NCBI GenBank assembly: GCA_002418865.1
Contig: DIEY01000059.1
Location: 1,396-36,395 of the forward strand
Length of the DNA: 35,000 nucleotides
Source: Bacteroidales bacterium UBA5762
Lineage (GTDB): Bacteria > Bacteroidota > Bacteroidia > Bacteroidales > TTA-H9
Direction of reading: 5' to 3'
Part shown: positions 18,063 to 26,907 of the stretch, in pieces
Layout of the letters: the number at the start of each line of letters is the position of its first letter
How positions within the stretch are numbered: position 1 is the first letter of the stretch
The notes under the pieces: model-generated
Seen by the model: only the letters and a program-made list of their open reading frames with translations
Told to the model about the DNA's origin: nothing
Database searches by the model: none
Translations under genes and position numbers: made by a program

Positions 18063-18929
18063 TTATTCATCCAAAGAGGTTATACATTTTTCCAAACTCT
18101 TGTTCCAATGAGGAATCTCTATATTAAAGCGTTGAGAGGTAAGCGATTTATTGAGGACGCTGTAAAACGGACGTTGTGCAGGTTGAGGATACTGTTCGGT
18201 AGAGATGGGATGTATGGTACAATTCAAATTGGAATGTTCAACAATATTTATAGCAAAGTCATACCAACTACAAACGCCCTCATTGGTATAATGTAGAATT
18301 TCACATCCGTTGGGAATAATTTGATGTAGAATAATATGAAGAATCAGCTCAGCCAGATCGGCTGCCCATGTAGGAGAACCAATTTGGTCATATACTACGT
18401 TGAGGTCTTGTTTTTGTGAGGCAAGGCGACGAATGGTTTTTACGAAATTATTGCCAAAACGTGAATACAACCATGCCGTCCGAATGATGAATGCTTTGAC
18501 ATTACTTTTCTGGATGGCAATTTCACCTCCTGCTTTTGACATTCCATACCATGATATTGGATGAGTAGGGTGAGAAGGAAGGTAAGGCCTATAATTTTTC
18601 CCATCAAAAACATAATCGGTTGAAATGTGGATAAGGCAAGTATCGGTTTCATGAGCAGCCTGAGCAAGTATTTCAGGGGCCTTGGCGTTGATTTCCCAGG
18701 CAATTTCTTTCTCGCTTTCGGCTTTATCGACGGCCGTATAGGCAGCACAGTTGATGAGATATTGTGGATGAAAACTTTGTAAAGTTGCTTTCACAGCTTC
18801 GGGTTGGGTAATATCCAATTCGGCTACATCCGTAAAAACGAATGTTAATTTATCTTCGCGTTCAGCCATAAGTCTCAATTCATTTCCAAGCTGACCATTG
18901 CTGCCTGTTACGAGTATCTTGGGTTTCAT
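18063..18929 (-). CDS. rfbD: dTDP-4-dehydrorhamnose reductase-like SDR
   Basis: This 288-residue NAD(P)H-dependent short-chain reductase is of the RmlD type, which makes the last step to dTDP-L-rhamnose. The Rossmann glycine motif is GSNGQLGNE (9-17). The catalytic set is T104 (STDYVFDG) and Y128-x3-K132 (YGMSKAGGE). It is the third gene of the ugd-uxs-rfbD unit, 33 bases after uxs. The other dTDP-rhamnose genes (rmlA, B, C) are not here, so it either works with distant genes or reduces a different nucleotide sugar. Confidence 0.88.
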   Translation of the reverse strand: MKPKILVTGSNGQLGNELRLMAEREDKLTFVFTDVAELDITQPEAVKATLQSFHPQYLINCAAYTAVDKAESEKEIAWEINAKAPEILAQAAHETDTCLIHISTDYVFDGKNYRPYLPSHPTHPISWYGMSKAGGEIAIQKSNVKAFIIRTAWLYSRFGNNFVKTIRRLASQKQDLNVVYDQIGSPTWAADLAELILHIILHQIIPNGCEILHYTNEGVCSWYDFAINIVEHSNLNCTIHPISTEQYPQPAQRPFYSVLNKSLTSQRFNIEIPHWNKSLEKCITSLDE

Positions 18930-18962
18930 CTAAAGATTTCAGTTTTTGTAGAGGTTTTGTTT

Positions 18963-19901
18963 TTATTTGAAAAGCTTGCGGAAATAGGCTATGGTTAAGC
19001 TAAGGCCTTCATCAAGAGGCACTTGAGGTTCCCATTTTAATAATTTTTTTGCCAAGTTAATATCGGGTTGGCGTTGTTTAGGATCGTCGAGGGGAAGGGG
19101 TTTAAAAACGATTTTAGATCTGCTGTCTGTAAGTTGAATGATTTTTTCGGCCAGTTCGAGGATGGTAAACTCGCTTGGATTTCCAATATTTACAGGGCCT
19201 GTAATATCATCAGAAGTTTCCATCATTCGGATAGCTCCTTCTATAAGGTCGTCGACATATTGAAAAGAACGTGTTTGAGTTCCATCGCCATAGATGGTAA
19301 TATCCTGATTATTTAATGCTTGAACTATAAAATTCGAGACCACCCTGCCATCGTTGGGGTGCATTTTGGGTCCATAAGTATTAAAAATGCGGATAATTTT
19401 TATTCTAACATTGTTTTGACGATGATAATTCATGAACAAGGCTTCGGCGCATCTTTTCCCTTCATCGTAGCAGGCTCTTGGTCCTATGGGATTCACCTTT
19501 CCCCAATAGTCTTCAGTTTGAGGATGGACGTCAGGATCGCCATAAACTTCGCTGGTAGAAGCCTGAAGAATTTTGGCTCGGATTCTTTTAGCCAATCCTA
19601 ACATATTAACAGCTCCCATTACTGATGTTTTTATGGTTTTGATAGGATTGTATTGATAATGAATAGGTGAGGCGGGGCAAGCTAAATTGTAGATTTCATC
19701 CACCTCTATAAAAAAAGGCATGGTAACGTCGTGACGGATGAGCTCAAAATAAGGATTTGACATTAATTCGATGACATTTTCTTTTGAGCCAGTAAAATAA
19801 TTGTCGAGGCAAATTACTTCATGGCCTAAATCTAAGAGTCGCTTGCAGAGATGAGAACCTATGAAACCTGCTCCTCCTGTAACTAATATTTTTTTCTTCA
19901 T
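18963..19901 (-). CDS. uxs: UDP-glucuronate decarboxylase (UDP-xylose synthase)
   Basis: This 312-residue extended SDR converts UDP-glucuronate to UDP-xylose using bound NAD+. The NAD loop is GGAGFIGSHL (9-18). S117-E118 in STSEVYG and the catalytic Y145-x3-K149 in GPRACYDEGKRCAE are diagnostic of the UXS family, which keeps this arginine-rich context for the glucuronate carboxylate. Ugd, which makes its substrate, lies directly upstream with a 74-base gap. Confidence 0.94.
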   Translation of the reverse strand: MKKKILVTGGAGFIGSHLCKRLLDLGHEVICLDNYFTGSKENVIELMSNPYFELIRHDVTMPFFIEVDEIYNLACPASPIHYQYNPIKTIKTSVMGAVNMLGLAKRIRAKILQASTSEVYGDPDVHPQTEDYWGKVNPIGPRACYDEGKRCAEALFMNYHRQNNVRIKIIRIFNTYGPKMHPNDGRVVSNFIVQALNNQDITIYGDGTQTRSFQYVDDLIEGAIRMMETSDDITGPVNIGNPSEFTILELAEKIIQLTDSRSKIVFKPLPLDDPKQRQPDINLAKKLLKWEPQVPLDEGLSLTIAYFRKLFK

Positions 19902-19975
19902 GGAATAGAAATCTAAGATGAAAAGATTGATAAAATTTTGAGTTATTGAAATATAGGACTAAGAATCTTCTATTT

Positions 19976-21301
19976 TTAAGATGGGATACCTATCCCAAAA
20001 TAGTCGAAGCCTATTTCTTTCATTTCTTGTTTGGAATAAATATTACGGCCATCGAAGACTACAGGGTGACGCATTAACTTTTTGACTACATTAAAATTAG
20101 GGAATTTAAATTCGGGCCACTCGGTAACGAGTAACAAAGCGTCTGCATCAATGGTAGCTTCGTATGGATCGTTTGAATATTCTATCTGGTTGCCGAAATA
20201 TCGTTGGCGGGCTTCATCTATTGCTACAGGATCGTAAGCTTTTACTTTTGCACCAGCCGATAGTAATTGACGAATAATTGGGATGGAAGGAGCTTCGCGC
20301 ATATCGTCAGTGTTGGGCTTGAAACTCAAGCCCCAAATAGCTATGGTTTTGTCTTTGAGTTGGCCATTGTAGTAAGTGTTTAATTTCTTATAAAGAACTA
20401 GTTTTTGATTTTCATTTACTTCTTCTACAGCTTTTAGCACGCTGAGCTGATATCCATATTCTGTAGCCGTATGTATAAGAGCTTTTACATCTTTAGGGAA
20501 GCAACTGCCTCCATAGCCAATGCCAGGATAGATGAATTTATTGCCTATTCGGCTGTCGCTACCGATACCTTTGCGGACCATGTTGACATCGGCTCCAACG
20601 AGTTCACAAAGATTAGCAATGTCGTTCATAAAACTGATTTTAGTAGCAAGCATGGAATTGGCAGCGTATTTAGTCATCTCGGCCGAAGGGATATCCATAA
20701 ATATGATAGGATGCCCATTCAGTGTGAAGGGTTTGTAAAGTCGTTCAAATATTTCTCGAGCTTTATCCGAATCTATACCTACAACAATGCGGTCGGGTTT
20801 AAGAAAATCGTTGATGGCATCCCCTTCTTTCAAGAATTCGGGATTTGAGGCTACATCGAATGGAATGCTTACACCTCTTTTATTAAGTTCTTCTTGAATG
20901 GCTTGTCTTACCTTTTCAGCCGTCCCAACAGGCACGGTACTCTTAGTAACAACAAGCATATAATCTTGCATGTAGCGCCCAATTTCGCGAGCTACATTAA
21001 TAACGTATTGTAAATCGGCACTTCCATCTTCTCCAGGTGGAGTCCCAACTGCAGTAAATATCATGTCAGTGCCTGCGGTGATGACTGATTTTAAATCAGT
21101 TGAAAAAAATAACCTTCCTTTCTCAATATTTCGAATAACCATGGGCTCGAGCCCAGGCTCATAAATAGGAATAATTCCTTTCTTTAAATTTTCTATTTTT
21201 TTAGAATCTATATCAACGCACGTTACTTCTATGCCCACCTCGGCAAAACATGTGCCCGTAACCAGTCCTACATATCCGCTTCCAACAATCGTAATTTTCA
21301 T
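19976..21301 (-). CDS. ugd: UDP-glucose 6-dehydrogenase
   Basis: This 441-residue enzyme makes UDP-glucuronate by a two-step, NAD+-dependent oxidation of UDP-glucose. It has an N-terminal Rossmann domain with GSGYVGLVTG (7-16), K211 and N215 in EMTKYAANS, and the catalytic nucleophile C267 in GYGGSCFPKD. The C-terminal UDP-binding domain has SFKPNTDDMREAPS. It is the first gene of a leftward unit with uxs and rfbD, served by the promoter at 21337-21368. Confidence 0.96.
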   Translation of the reverse strand: MKITIVGSGYVGLVTGTCFAEVGIEVTCVDIDSKKIENLKKGIIPIYEPGLEPMVIRNIEKGRLFFSTDLKSVITAGTDMIFTAVGTPPGEDGSADLQYVINVAREIGRYMQDYMLVVTKSTVPVGTAEKVRQAIQEELNKRGVSIPFDVASNPEFLKEGDAINDFLKPDRIVVGIDSDKAREIFERLYKPFTLNGHPIIFMDIPSAEMTKYAANSMLATKISFMNDIANLCELVGADVNMVRKGIGSDSRIGNKFIYPGIGYGGSCFPKDVKALIHTATEYGYQLSVLKAVEEVNENQKLVLYKKLNTYYNGQLKDKTIAIWGLSFKPNTDDMREAPSIPIIRQLLSAGAKVKAYDPVAIDEARQRYFGNQIEYSNDPYEATIDADALLLVTEWPEFKFPNFNVVKKLMRHPVVFDGRNIYSKQEMKEIGFDYFGIGIPS

Positions 21302-21336
21302 AGAAAATGAATTGAAGATTATAATTTTTGTTTTGA

Positions 21337-21368
21337 CAAATTTATAAAAAGAGACTATTATGCCTCAA
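21337..21368 (-). promoter_or_regulatory. ugd-uxs-rfbD promoter
   Basis: On the minus strand TTG (21368-21366), 21 bases, then TAAATTTG (21344-21337) match the Bacteroidota promoter pattern. The predicted start leaves a leader of about 30 bases before the ugd ATG. Confidence 0.6.
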
Positions 21369-21396
21369 AACATTTGGTTTGCTTTGAGAAATAATT

Positions 21397-21462
21397 TCGA
21401 ATTTATTAACCGAATGGTTAAATTCGATTGAATAATTTTGATTTGAAATTCGAAATCAAAAT
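21397..21462 (+). promoter_or_regulatory. Acyl-CoA ligase promoter with two inverted repeats
   Basis: TAATTTTG at 21433-21440 fits the -7 element, without a clear TTG upstream. It overlaps a perfect inverted repeat with 10-bp arms (ATTTTGATTT at 21435-21444, AAATCAAAAT at 21453-21462, 8-base spacer). Just upstream is TTAACC-GAAT-GGTTAA (21406-21421), extended outwards by TCGAATTT and AAATTCGA. Both could be operators, for example for a TetR-type fatty-acid regulator; no regulator gene is adjacent. Confidence 0.5.
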
Positions 21463-21501
21463 CAGTAGATTAATTAGTTATCACCTTAATTTAACTAAAA
21501 A

Positions 21502-23379
21502 ATGCAAATCACTCGTACTTTTGATTTACTTGATCAGTGGATAGAAAAATATCCGAGGCCAGATGTTTTTGGAACCAAAAGAAATGAGAAATGGGTATAT
21601 TTTTCTGCAGTAGATTATAAAGAATTTTCTGAGAGTTTGTGTATGGGGCTAATGGCTCTCGGATTCGAGAGAGGAGATAAAATTGCCACCATTACGGCCA
21701 ATCGACCTGAATGGAATTTTGTGGATATGGGCCTTGCCCTTGGTGGATTTGTGCATGTTCCCATTTATCCGACGCTCAATATTGAAGAGTATTATTATAT
21801 TTTAGAACATTCTGAAGCAAAGCAGGTTTTTGTTGGTGATAAATCACTCTATGCCAAGATAAAACCCATTGCTGATCATTTGTCGCAAATTCAAATGGTA
21901 GTCACTTTCAATAAAGTGGAAGGAGCACCTCATTGGATGGAAATTGTGGAGACAGGAAGGAAAATGAGAGGAAAATATGAGGAACAGATGAAGCAATTAA
22001 AAAATAGTATTAAGCCAGAGGATTTGGTTACCATTATTTATACTTCGGGGACCACTGGTATGCCAAAAGGAGTTATGCTAAGTCATTGGAACATTATGTC
22101 GAATGCTATAGCTACTTCTAAGATTAATCCATTGACACACGAGGACAGAGTTTTAAGTTTTCTGCCTCTTTCGCATATCTATGAGAGGATGATGAATTAT
22201 AATTTTCAATACTTAGGCATAGGGATTTATTATGCCGAGAATATGGGAACTATTGTGGCAAATTTAAATGAGATTGGGGCCAATGAGTTCAATGCCGTTC
22301 CACGGATGCTCGAAAATGTATATGACAAGATTGTTGCTCAGGGGAAAGATTTGAATGGCATCAAAAAAGCGGTATTTTTCTGGGCATTGCATTTAGCTGA
22401 GCGCTTCGAGTTTAACCATGCTAATGGATGGTTCTATGATTTACAGTTAAAATGGGCCGATAAACTTGTTTTTGTAAAATGGAGGGAAGCCTTAGGCGGC
22501 CATATCAAGGTAATAGTCTCAGGAGGTTCGTCTTTGCAGGAAAGGTTATGCAGAATCTTTTGGGGTGCAGGTTTGCCCGTAGTAGAAGGATATGGATTAA
22601 CAGAAACTTCGCCGGTAATCGCAGTAGGTCATTTTAACTGGCCAGATATAAAATTTGGTACGGTTGGACCTGTGCTGGAAGGTGTGGAAGTAAAAATTGC
22701 CGATGATGGTGAGATTCTTGTGAAAGGGCCTAATGTGATGCTTGGTTATTATAAAGATCCGGAATATACGGCTCAGGTTATCGACCAAGAAGGTTTTTTC
22801 CATACGGGAGATATTGGAGAACTAGTAGATGGTAAATTTTTGAAAATCACCGATCGCAAAAAGGAAATTTTTAAATTGTCGGCAGGTAAGTATATTGCTC
22901 CTCAAGTAATTGAAAACAAATTCAAAGAATCTATTTTTGTAGAGGAAATTATGATTATTGGCGAAAACGAGAAGTTTGTAAGTGCCTTTATCGTTCCTAA
23001 CTTTAATCATTTACATTTTTGGGCTACTAAGCATAAAATTCATTATCACGACAACCGGGAACTTATAAAGATAAAAGAAGTGATAGAACGAATAGAAGAA
23101 GAGGTTCAGAGAGTTAACAAAACATTAAGCCCTCACGAACAAGTGAAACGATTCAGACTAGTGGCCGATCAATGGTCACCACAAACTGGAGAGCAAAGCC
23201 CTACATTAAAATTGAGACGTGAAATCATCTATGCCAAATATTCATCTTTGTACGAGGAAATATATGGTCATCCACGGCCATCGCATGGCAAAAATACCGA
23301 AACGCAAAAGCCTTCCAAATATGTTTTCAATCTGAATTTAGGACTTAAATTTAAACCTAAAGACAAGAGTGGGGAATGA
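21502..23379 (+). CDS. fadD: Long-chain fatty-acid-CoA ligase (AMP-forming)
   Basis: This 625-residue acyl-CoA synthetase activates fatty acids through an acyl-AMP intermediate, probably at the inner face of the membrane. Adenylate-forming motifs in order: P-loop YTSGTTGMPKG (180-190), the aromatic/LPLSHIYER gate (220-229), GYGLTETSPV (363-372), the ribose-binding D437 (TGDIGEL), the hinge R452 (ITDRKKEIFK), and the lysine region LSAGKYIAPQ (459-468). The length and the C-terminal domain match the FadD15-like long-chain group. It is a single gene, convergent with the PorP-like gene (23 bases between stops). Confidence 0.95.
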   Translation: MQITRTFDLLDQWIEKYPRPDVFGTKRNEKWVYFSAVDYKEFSESLCMGLMALGFERGDKIATITANRPEWNFVDMGLALGGFVHVPIYPTLNIEEYYYILEHSEAKQVFVGDKSLYAKIKPIADHLSQIQMVVTFNKVEGAPHWMEIVETGRKMRGKYEEQMKQLKNSIKPEDLVTIIYTSGTTGMPKGVMLSHWNIMSNAIATSKINPLTHEDRVLSFLPLSHIYERMMNYNFQYLGIGIYYAENMGTIVANLNEIGANEFNAVPRMLENVYDKIVAQGKDLNGIKKAVFFWALHLAERFEFNHANGWFYDLQLKWADKLVFVKWREALGGHIKVIVSGGSSLQERLCRIFWGAGLPVVEGYGLTETSPVIAVGHFNWPDIKFGTVGPVLEGVEVKIADDGEILVKGPNVMLGYYKDPEYTAQVIDQEGFFHTGDIGELVDGKFLKITDRKKEIFKLSAGKYIAPQVIENKFKESIFVEEIMIIGENEKFVSAFIVPNFNHLHFWATKHKIHYHDNRELIKIKEVIERIEEEVQRVNKTLSPHEQVKRFRLVADQWSPQTGEQSPTLKLRREIIYAKYSSLYEEIYGHPRPSHGKNTETQKPSKYVFNLNLGLKFKPKDKSGE

Positions 23380-23402
23380 ATGAGTTTTAAAACCTAAAGA
23401 GC

Positions 23403-24485
23403 TCAAAATTCCTCGTATTGGTAGGCTCTGGAGCAATTATCGAGCGACCAGCATTTTTTGATGGGTTTTATGATTAGAGCTATCTCCCATGCTTTTTTAT
23501 GCCAAGGTTTCATATTTATTTCATTTTTTAGTGCAAAATCTCTGCTCATTTCAAAATCGAGCGAGAGAGTAGTGGTTTTAGGTGTGTAGATTCTGAAACC
23601 TGCCGTCAAAGCCAGATGATGTGTATGGTTGTAATATAAACCCATGCGAAATCTATCGGCAATAGTAAAATGCCGCCTGTAAATCAGACTAAGACCTCCA
23701 TTGTATAGATGTTGTCCTTCGTATAGCCATGAAGTTCTGAGAACCATTCCGAGTTTTTGACTTAGGGGTAAAAGATATCCAGCATGGGCATGTATTTCTT
23801 TGCCGGGATAAATATCGCGCATAGAAGTACGATAGGGCATCGACATTCTGTAGAAGGCTATTCCAATTTCGAAGCGATGTAGCTGATCATCGGTCCAACA
23901 ATCCATTTTTTTGATACCCAATAAAATACCAGCATTCACTCCAAAATTTTTATGTGGAGAATGACCTGGCAATAAAGTATCGTTGCCTTGAAAATAAATT
24001 TCAGAAACTGGATAGTAGCCCTCAGAGTTGAACCAGTAAGGCTGAATACCAATTGCAAGGGTGTTTGCATTGCCAAAACCGACTAAAAAATCAAAACTGG
24101 CGCCTATTATAGCGTATGGATATTGGGTGGTATCGGTAAAACGGCGTTCGCTGAATATGCTGATGCCAATGGATAAAGGATTAGAGCGAGGCACAACAAA
24201 GCCATAATCCTTTTTAGCGTTTTCGAAATCGAAGCGGTAAAAAGCAGATAAATATAAAGTATTCAATATCAATGAATCGCCATAAGAACGAGATTGATAA
24301 AGTCCTTGGAACCGATATTTTTCTATTCTCATTGCTGTAAAGGCGGGGTTTTCTTGCTGTGGGGTATTCCACCATTGCGTATAGGCTGCCGGTTGGGAAC
24401 ACAAAAAGTTATTTGCTTCCAAAATCAAAATAAGAGCCAGTAAAATGGTCTTTTGTCTCATGAGGCATTTAACGAAATCAACCAT
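23403..24485 (-). CDS. PorP/SprF-family outer membrane protein (type IX secretion)
   Basis: This is a 360-residue beta-barrel protein of the PorP/SprF family, which takes part in type IX secretion and anchoring of surface adhesins. The mature N-terminus shows the family start (QPAAYTQWWNTPQQENPAFTA), then repeated amphipathic strands and glycine-aromatic turns. The first ATG gives an odd leader; starting at the ninth codon (ATG at 24461-24459, MRQKTILLALIL) gives a clean signal peptide ending at LCSQ, and I prefer that start. PorP genes often follow a large adhesin gene; none is next to this one. Confidence 0.78.
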   Translation of the reverse strand: MVDFVKCLMRQKTILLALILILEANNFLCSQPAAYTQWWNTPQQENPAFTAMRIEKYRFQGLYQSRSYGDSLILNTLYLSAFYRFDFENAKKDYGFVVPRSNPLSIGISIFSERRFTDTTQYPYAIIGASFDFLVGFGNANTLAIGIQPYWFNSEGYYPVSEIYFQGNDTLLPGHSPHKNFGVNAGILLGIKKMDCWTDDQLHRFEIGIAFYRMSMPYRTSMRDIYPGKEIHAHAGYLLPLSQKLGMVLRTSWLYEGQHLYNGGLSLIYRRHFTIADRFRMGLYYNHTHHLALTAGFRIYTPKTTTLSLDFEMSRDFALKNEINMKPWHKKAWEIALIIKPIKKCWSLDNCSRAYQYEEF

Positions 24486-24796
24486 TATAAAATTATGATT
24501 CGAAAATAAACGAATTATGTGGTATTTTTATGTGCATCACAGCTGTCCAAAATAATTATAGAAAAGAATAATTAATATTAATAATCAACATGTTACATCA
24601 TAAAAAACGTCATTCCTGAATTTAATCCTATCACGAAAAAAATGAAAGTTGTCGAGATTTTTCTTTTTTGGGCACTATAAATGGTTTATTTAACCACTGC
24701 TATCAATTAATTTTTACGAATAAGTTAATATGAATGAGGTGAACAAGGTTTGCCAGAGTGTTGCCTTTATTTTTAAGTAGATGAGTAAAAGAATCG
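24486..24796. other. Gene-free junction between core genome and accessory region
   Basis: This is AT-rich DNA between the PorP-like gene and the transposase remnant. I see no gene, RNA or clear promoter. The shift from core to accessory DNA happens here or in the remnant that follows. Confidence 0.5.
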
Positions 24797-25100
24797 TTAT
24801 GAAGGGAGACCATAGTTGTATTCGTCCCAATACATTACTAACCTTAGCTTCTTTGGGAAACCTTCTTTACCTTTTACCCTGGAGAATTTTATATCAATGT
24901 CCGGCCGAATATTCTGGTCTTTCTCCTTTGATACATCAAAGATTTCAATGACTTCATAGTCCAGATTTTCCTTTGCCCGGGTAAATAAACCAATTCTTTG
25001 TTTTAAAAATTCGAAAATATTGTTTTAGACCGGTTTGCGCCCATTTGATGAATTGTAAAAAAGGTTCATAAATTTGGTTTATTAAATGAAAAGTTTTCGT
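24797..25100 (-). pseudogene. Transposase fragment, IS4-type DDE, frameshifted
   Basis: The frame from 25021 to the TAA at 24799-24797 encodes LFTRAKENLDYEVIEIFDV, then FSRVKGKEGFPKKLRLV and MYWDE. This resembles the central part of IS4-family DDE transposases (the FVTRAKxN and YPKPLRR regions). The coding sense upstream continues in another frame (KQYFRIFKTKNWFI, about 25070-24990), which implies a frameshift near the join. Neither a start codon nor a complete catalytic core is present, and I find no terminal repeats. It is the debris of an insertion element at the edge of the cassette region. Confidence 0.5.
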
Positions 25101-25106
25101 ACATTT

Positions 25107-25218
25107 GGCCAATGAATATATATAATTCTTTTATGGTAAAAGGTATACAATACATACCATTAAGGGCGTATAAGATTACCTTTTGGCCTTATGAGGTGTA
25201 TATATAAACAAGTTGTGC
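25107..25218 (+). other. attC-like recombination site 0 (left end of array, degenerate)
   Basis: This is an imperfect palindrome ending in GTTGTGC (25212-25218), the likely R' box. The left half (GGCCAATGAATATATATA, then AAAAGGTA) mirrors the right half (complement: GGCACAAC, TTTATATATA, AAAAGGTA) around the centre near 25155. The left box GGCCAAT is a poor match to RYYYAAC. The bases to the right of the cut match the partner box of site 1, which is the best evidence that this is a true cassette boundary. Confidence 0.5.
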
Positions 25219-25279
25219 CCAATTATAAAAAATCGCTCGCAACCATAGAAACATTGATATAAACCAAAAAAATAATCCA

Positions 25280-26506
25280 ATGAACAATTCTGAAATACTT
25301 CAAAAGATTCTACAAGTGATAGAATCCGCTAAAAATCAAGATGGCTGGGCTGATTTGGCATTGATTGGTAAGCCACTTAATGATTTAGGAATTAATTATA
25401 AAGCATTAGGATTTCTAAAACTTAGAGAATTAATAGAAGAATATCCTGATAATATTGAGATTAAAAAGGATACTTCTCATCAAGTACCTGTATTTTATGC
25501 AAAAGCAAAGAAATCAATAAGTAGTACGACTGCTCAGATTCCCCAAAAAATACAACCTCGAACTGGACACACCCCTCATAATTTAATGCAATGGGCATGG
25601 ATGGGAGACTTTCGTCAAGTGATTTCTGATTTAAAAGGTTTTGCTTTAAAAGAGCGTTGGCACTTCAAAAGTCAGAATCCTACATATCCATATCCCATTT
25701 TAAGTAAATATCTGTCTTATACATTCTTTAGACTGTCGAAGGAAAATGGTAAAATAAAATCCAATGACCAATATGCAGCATTTAATACTGGATTGGTCAA
25801 CAACTTGTATGAGCCTATATATGCTCTATTTGAAAAAAATAAAGTTCAAGGAAAACAAGAATGGTATTTTCATGAGTTTTGTATTTCAGGCGTTGGGAAA
25901 GCTGGTAAACTGCTTGTAAGTAATTTTAATCCATTGCCTGAAAGAGCGCAATTCTTTAATAATCCTGCTGAATTGATTTATGATTTAAATGCACCTGAAC
26001 CTCAAATGAATTGGAATCATATTATTCTGGATAATGTATCAAGACTTCCTCTTGAATTTTTAGAAGAAAATAAGCCTAGTGGCTTTCTATTTCGTGATTC
26101 AAGTGCAATGAATACATTGGAACGTAATCAATATTTTACGTCTTTAGCAGAAGCAATAGAATCGGATAGCAAAAAATTTAGAGCAATAAAAAATAGATTT
26201 GCGGATAGTTTGTCACTCGCTTTAAAGAGAGTTCAATGGAATTTTAAAACAGCTATTCCAATGTATTATCCATCAAATAATAAAATGTCGTTACTTTTGC
26301 CTTTGTCACTTCTTGATGATGAAGTAATAGATTTAGCCTTGGTTACGGAAAAGACCCAATCAGGCAGTTATCTTGGACATACAATTCTTCCATTATCTTG
26401 GGCATACAGTAATGCAAGATTAATAACACGACCTGATAGTGATTGGTTAATTGCTGAAAAAATTGAATCTGATACAGTAATTGAGTCTGATGATGATAAT
26501 GAATAA
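25280..26506 (+). CDS. LOTUS (OST-HTH) plus DUF3825 protein, cassette 1
   Basis: This is a 408-residue cytosolic protein. Residues 1-72 look like a LOTUS/OST-HTH winged-helix domain (ILQKILQVIESAK, WADLALIGKPLND, ALGFLKLRELIEE), a fold known to bind RNA, including G-rich RNA. A polar linker covers about 75-105. Residues 110-395 match the DUF3825 family (NPTYPYPILSKYLSYTF, FNTGLVNNLYEPIYALF, LLVSNFNPLPERAQFF). The tail is acidic. DUF3825 has no proven activity; RNA-related or defence roles are inference. It is the only gene of cassette 1, in the + orientation and followed by an attC-like site. The start is the first ATG after an A-rich stretch. Confidence 0.8.
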   Translation: MNNSEILQKILQVIESAKNQDGWADLALIGKPLNDLGINYKALGFLKLRELIEEYPDNIEIKKDTSHQVPVFYAKAKKSISSTTAQIPQKIQPRTGHTPHNLMQWAWMGDFRQVISDLKGFALKERWHFKSQNPTYPYPILSKYLSYTFFRLSKENGKIKSNDQYAAFNTGLVNNLYEPIYALFEKNKVQGKQEWYFHEFCISGVGKAGKLLVSNFNPLPERAQFFNNPAELIYDLNAPEPQMNWNHIILDNVSRLPLEFLEENKPSGFLFRDSSAMNTLERNQYFTSLAEAIESDSKKFRAIKNRFADSLSLALKRVQWNFKTAIPMYYPSNNKMSLLLPLSLLDDEVIDLALVTEKTQSGSYLGHTILPLSWAYSNARLITRPDSDWLIAEKIESDTVIESDDDNE

Positions 26507-26517
26507 AAAATAACTGG

Positions 26518-26649
26518 GCACAACAAGCGGTCATAAAACATTGGGGTTAAAGTGGTTAAATCAAACGTTCTGCCACGCATCGGCGTTTGTGTCGGCAGAT
26601 AGGAACGAAGCCCGCAATCCCCAATGTTTCATACACGCAACCGTTGGGT
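26518..26649 (+). other. attC-like recombination site 1
   Basis: The left box GCACAAC (26518-26524) and right box GTTGGGT (26643-26649, matching GTTRRRY) enclose an imperfect palindrome. The left arm CGGTCATAAAACATTGGGG is mirrored by a right arm whose complement ends GAAACATTGGGG. The predicted cut is after G26643. The complement of 26510-26524 agrees with 25212-25226 at 14 of 15 positions, so 25213-26643 (1431 bases) behaves as one intact cassette carrying the LOTUS-DUF3825 gene. Confidence 0.75.
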
Positions 26650-26818
26650 GCAAGCCGAAGAAAAAAACAACGATACAGCAAATTGACAATGAAAATAGAA
26701 TATTAAACTTGGTATGAAAAACGAAATTGACAGACAAATAACCCGACACTCAAGCCGACCAGATGTTTTTTATTTTTTGTCCATCGCACAAATTTTACAA
26801 TTGTTGACCCACATTGTA

Positions 26819-26871
26819 CACATTGCCAAAGCCCCACAAGCCAACGCTCAAAACAAAGCTTTGTCAAAGAG
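26819..26871 (+). repeat. Direct repeat, left copy
   Basis: This 53-base sequence starts CACATTGCCAAAGCC and contains the palindrome CAAAGCTTTG. It recurs at 33695-33747 with 49 of 53 identical bases and no gaps. The left copy lies 36 bases before the start of the GHKL ATPase gene. The remaining DNA between site 1 and this repeat holds only a TTGACAAT motif (26683-26690). Confidence 0.85.
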
Positions 26872-26907
26872 TGCAATTTTGCCTAATTACTAAAAAAGAA
26901 TATCGCT

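Noticed and set aside
26714..26893. A 59-codon open frame ending 15 bases before the GHKL ATPase gene.
   Set aside because: It runs straight through the 53-bp repeat. Differences between the repeat copies change the encoded residues, so the conserved thing is the DNA, and no recognisable domain is present.
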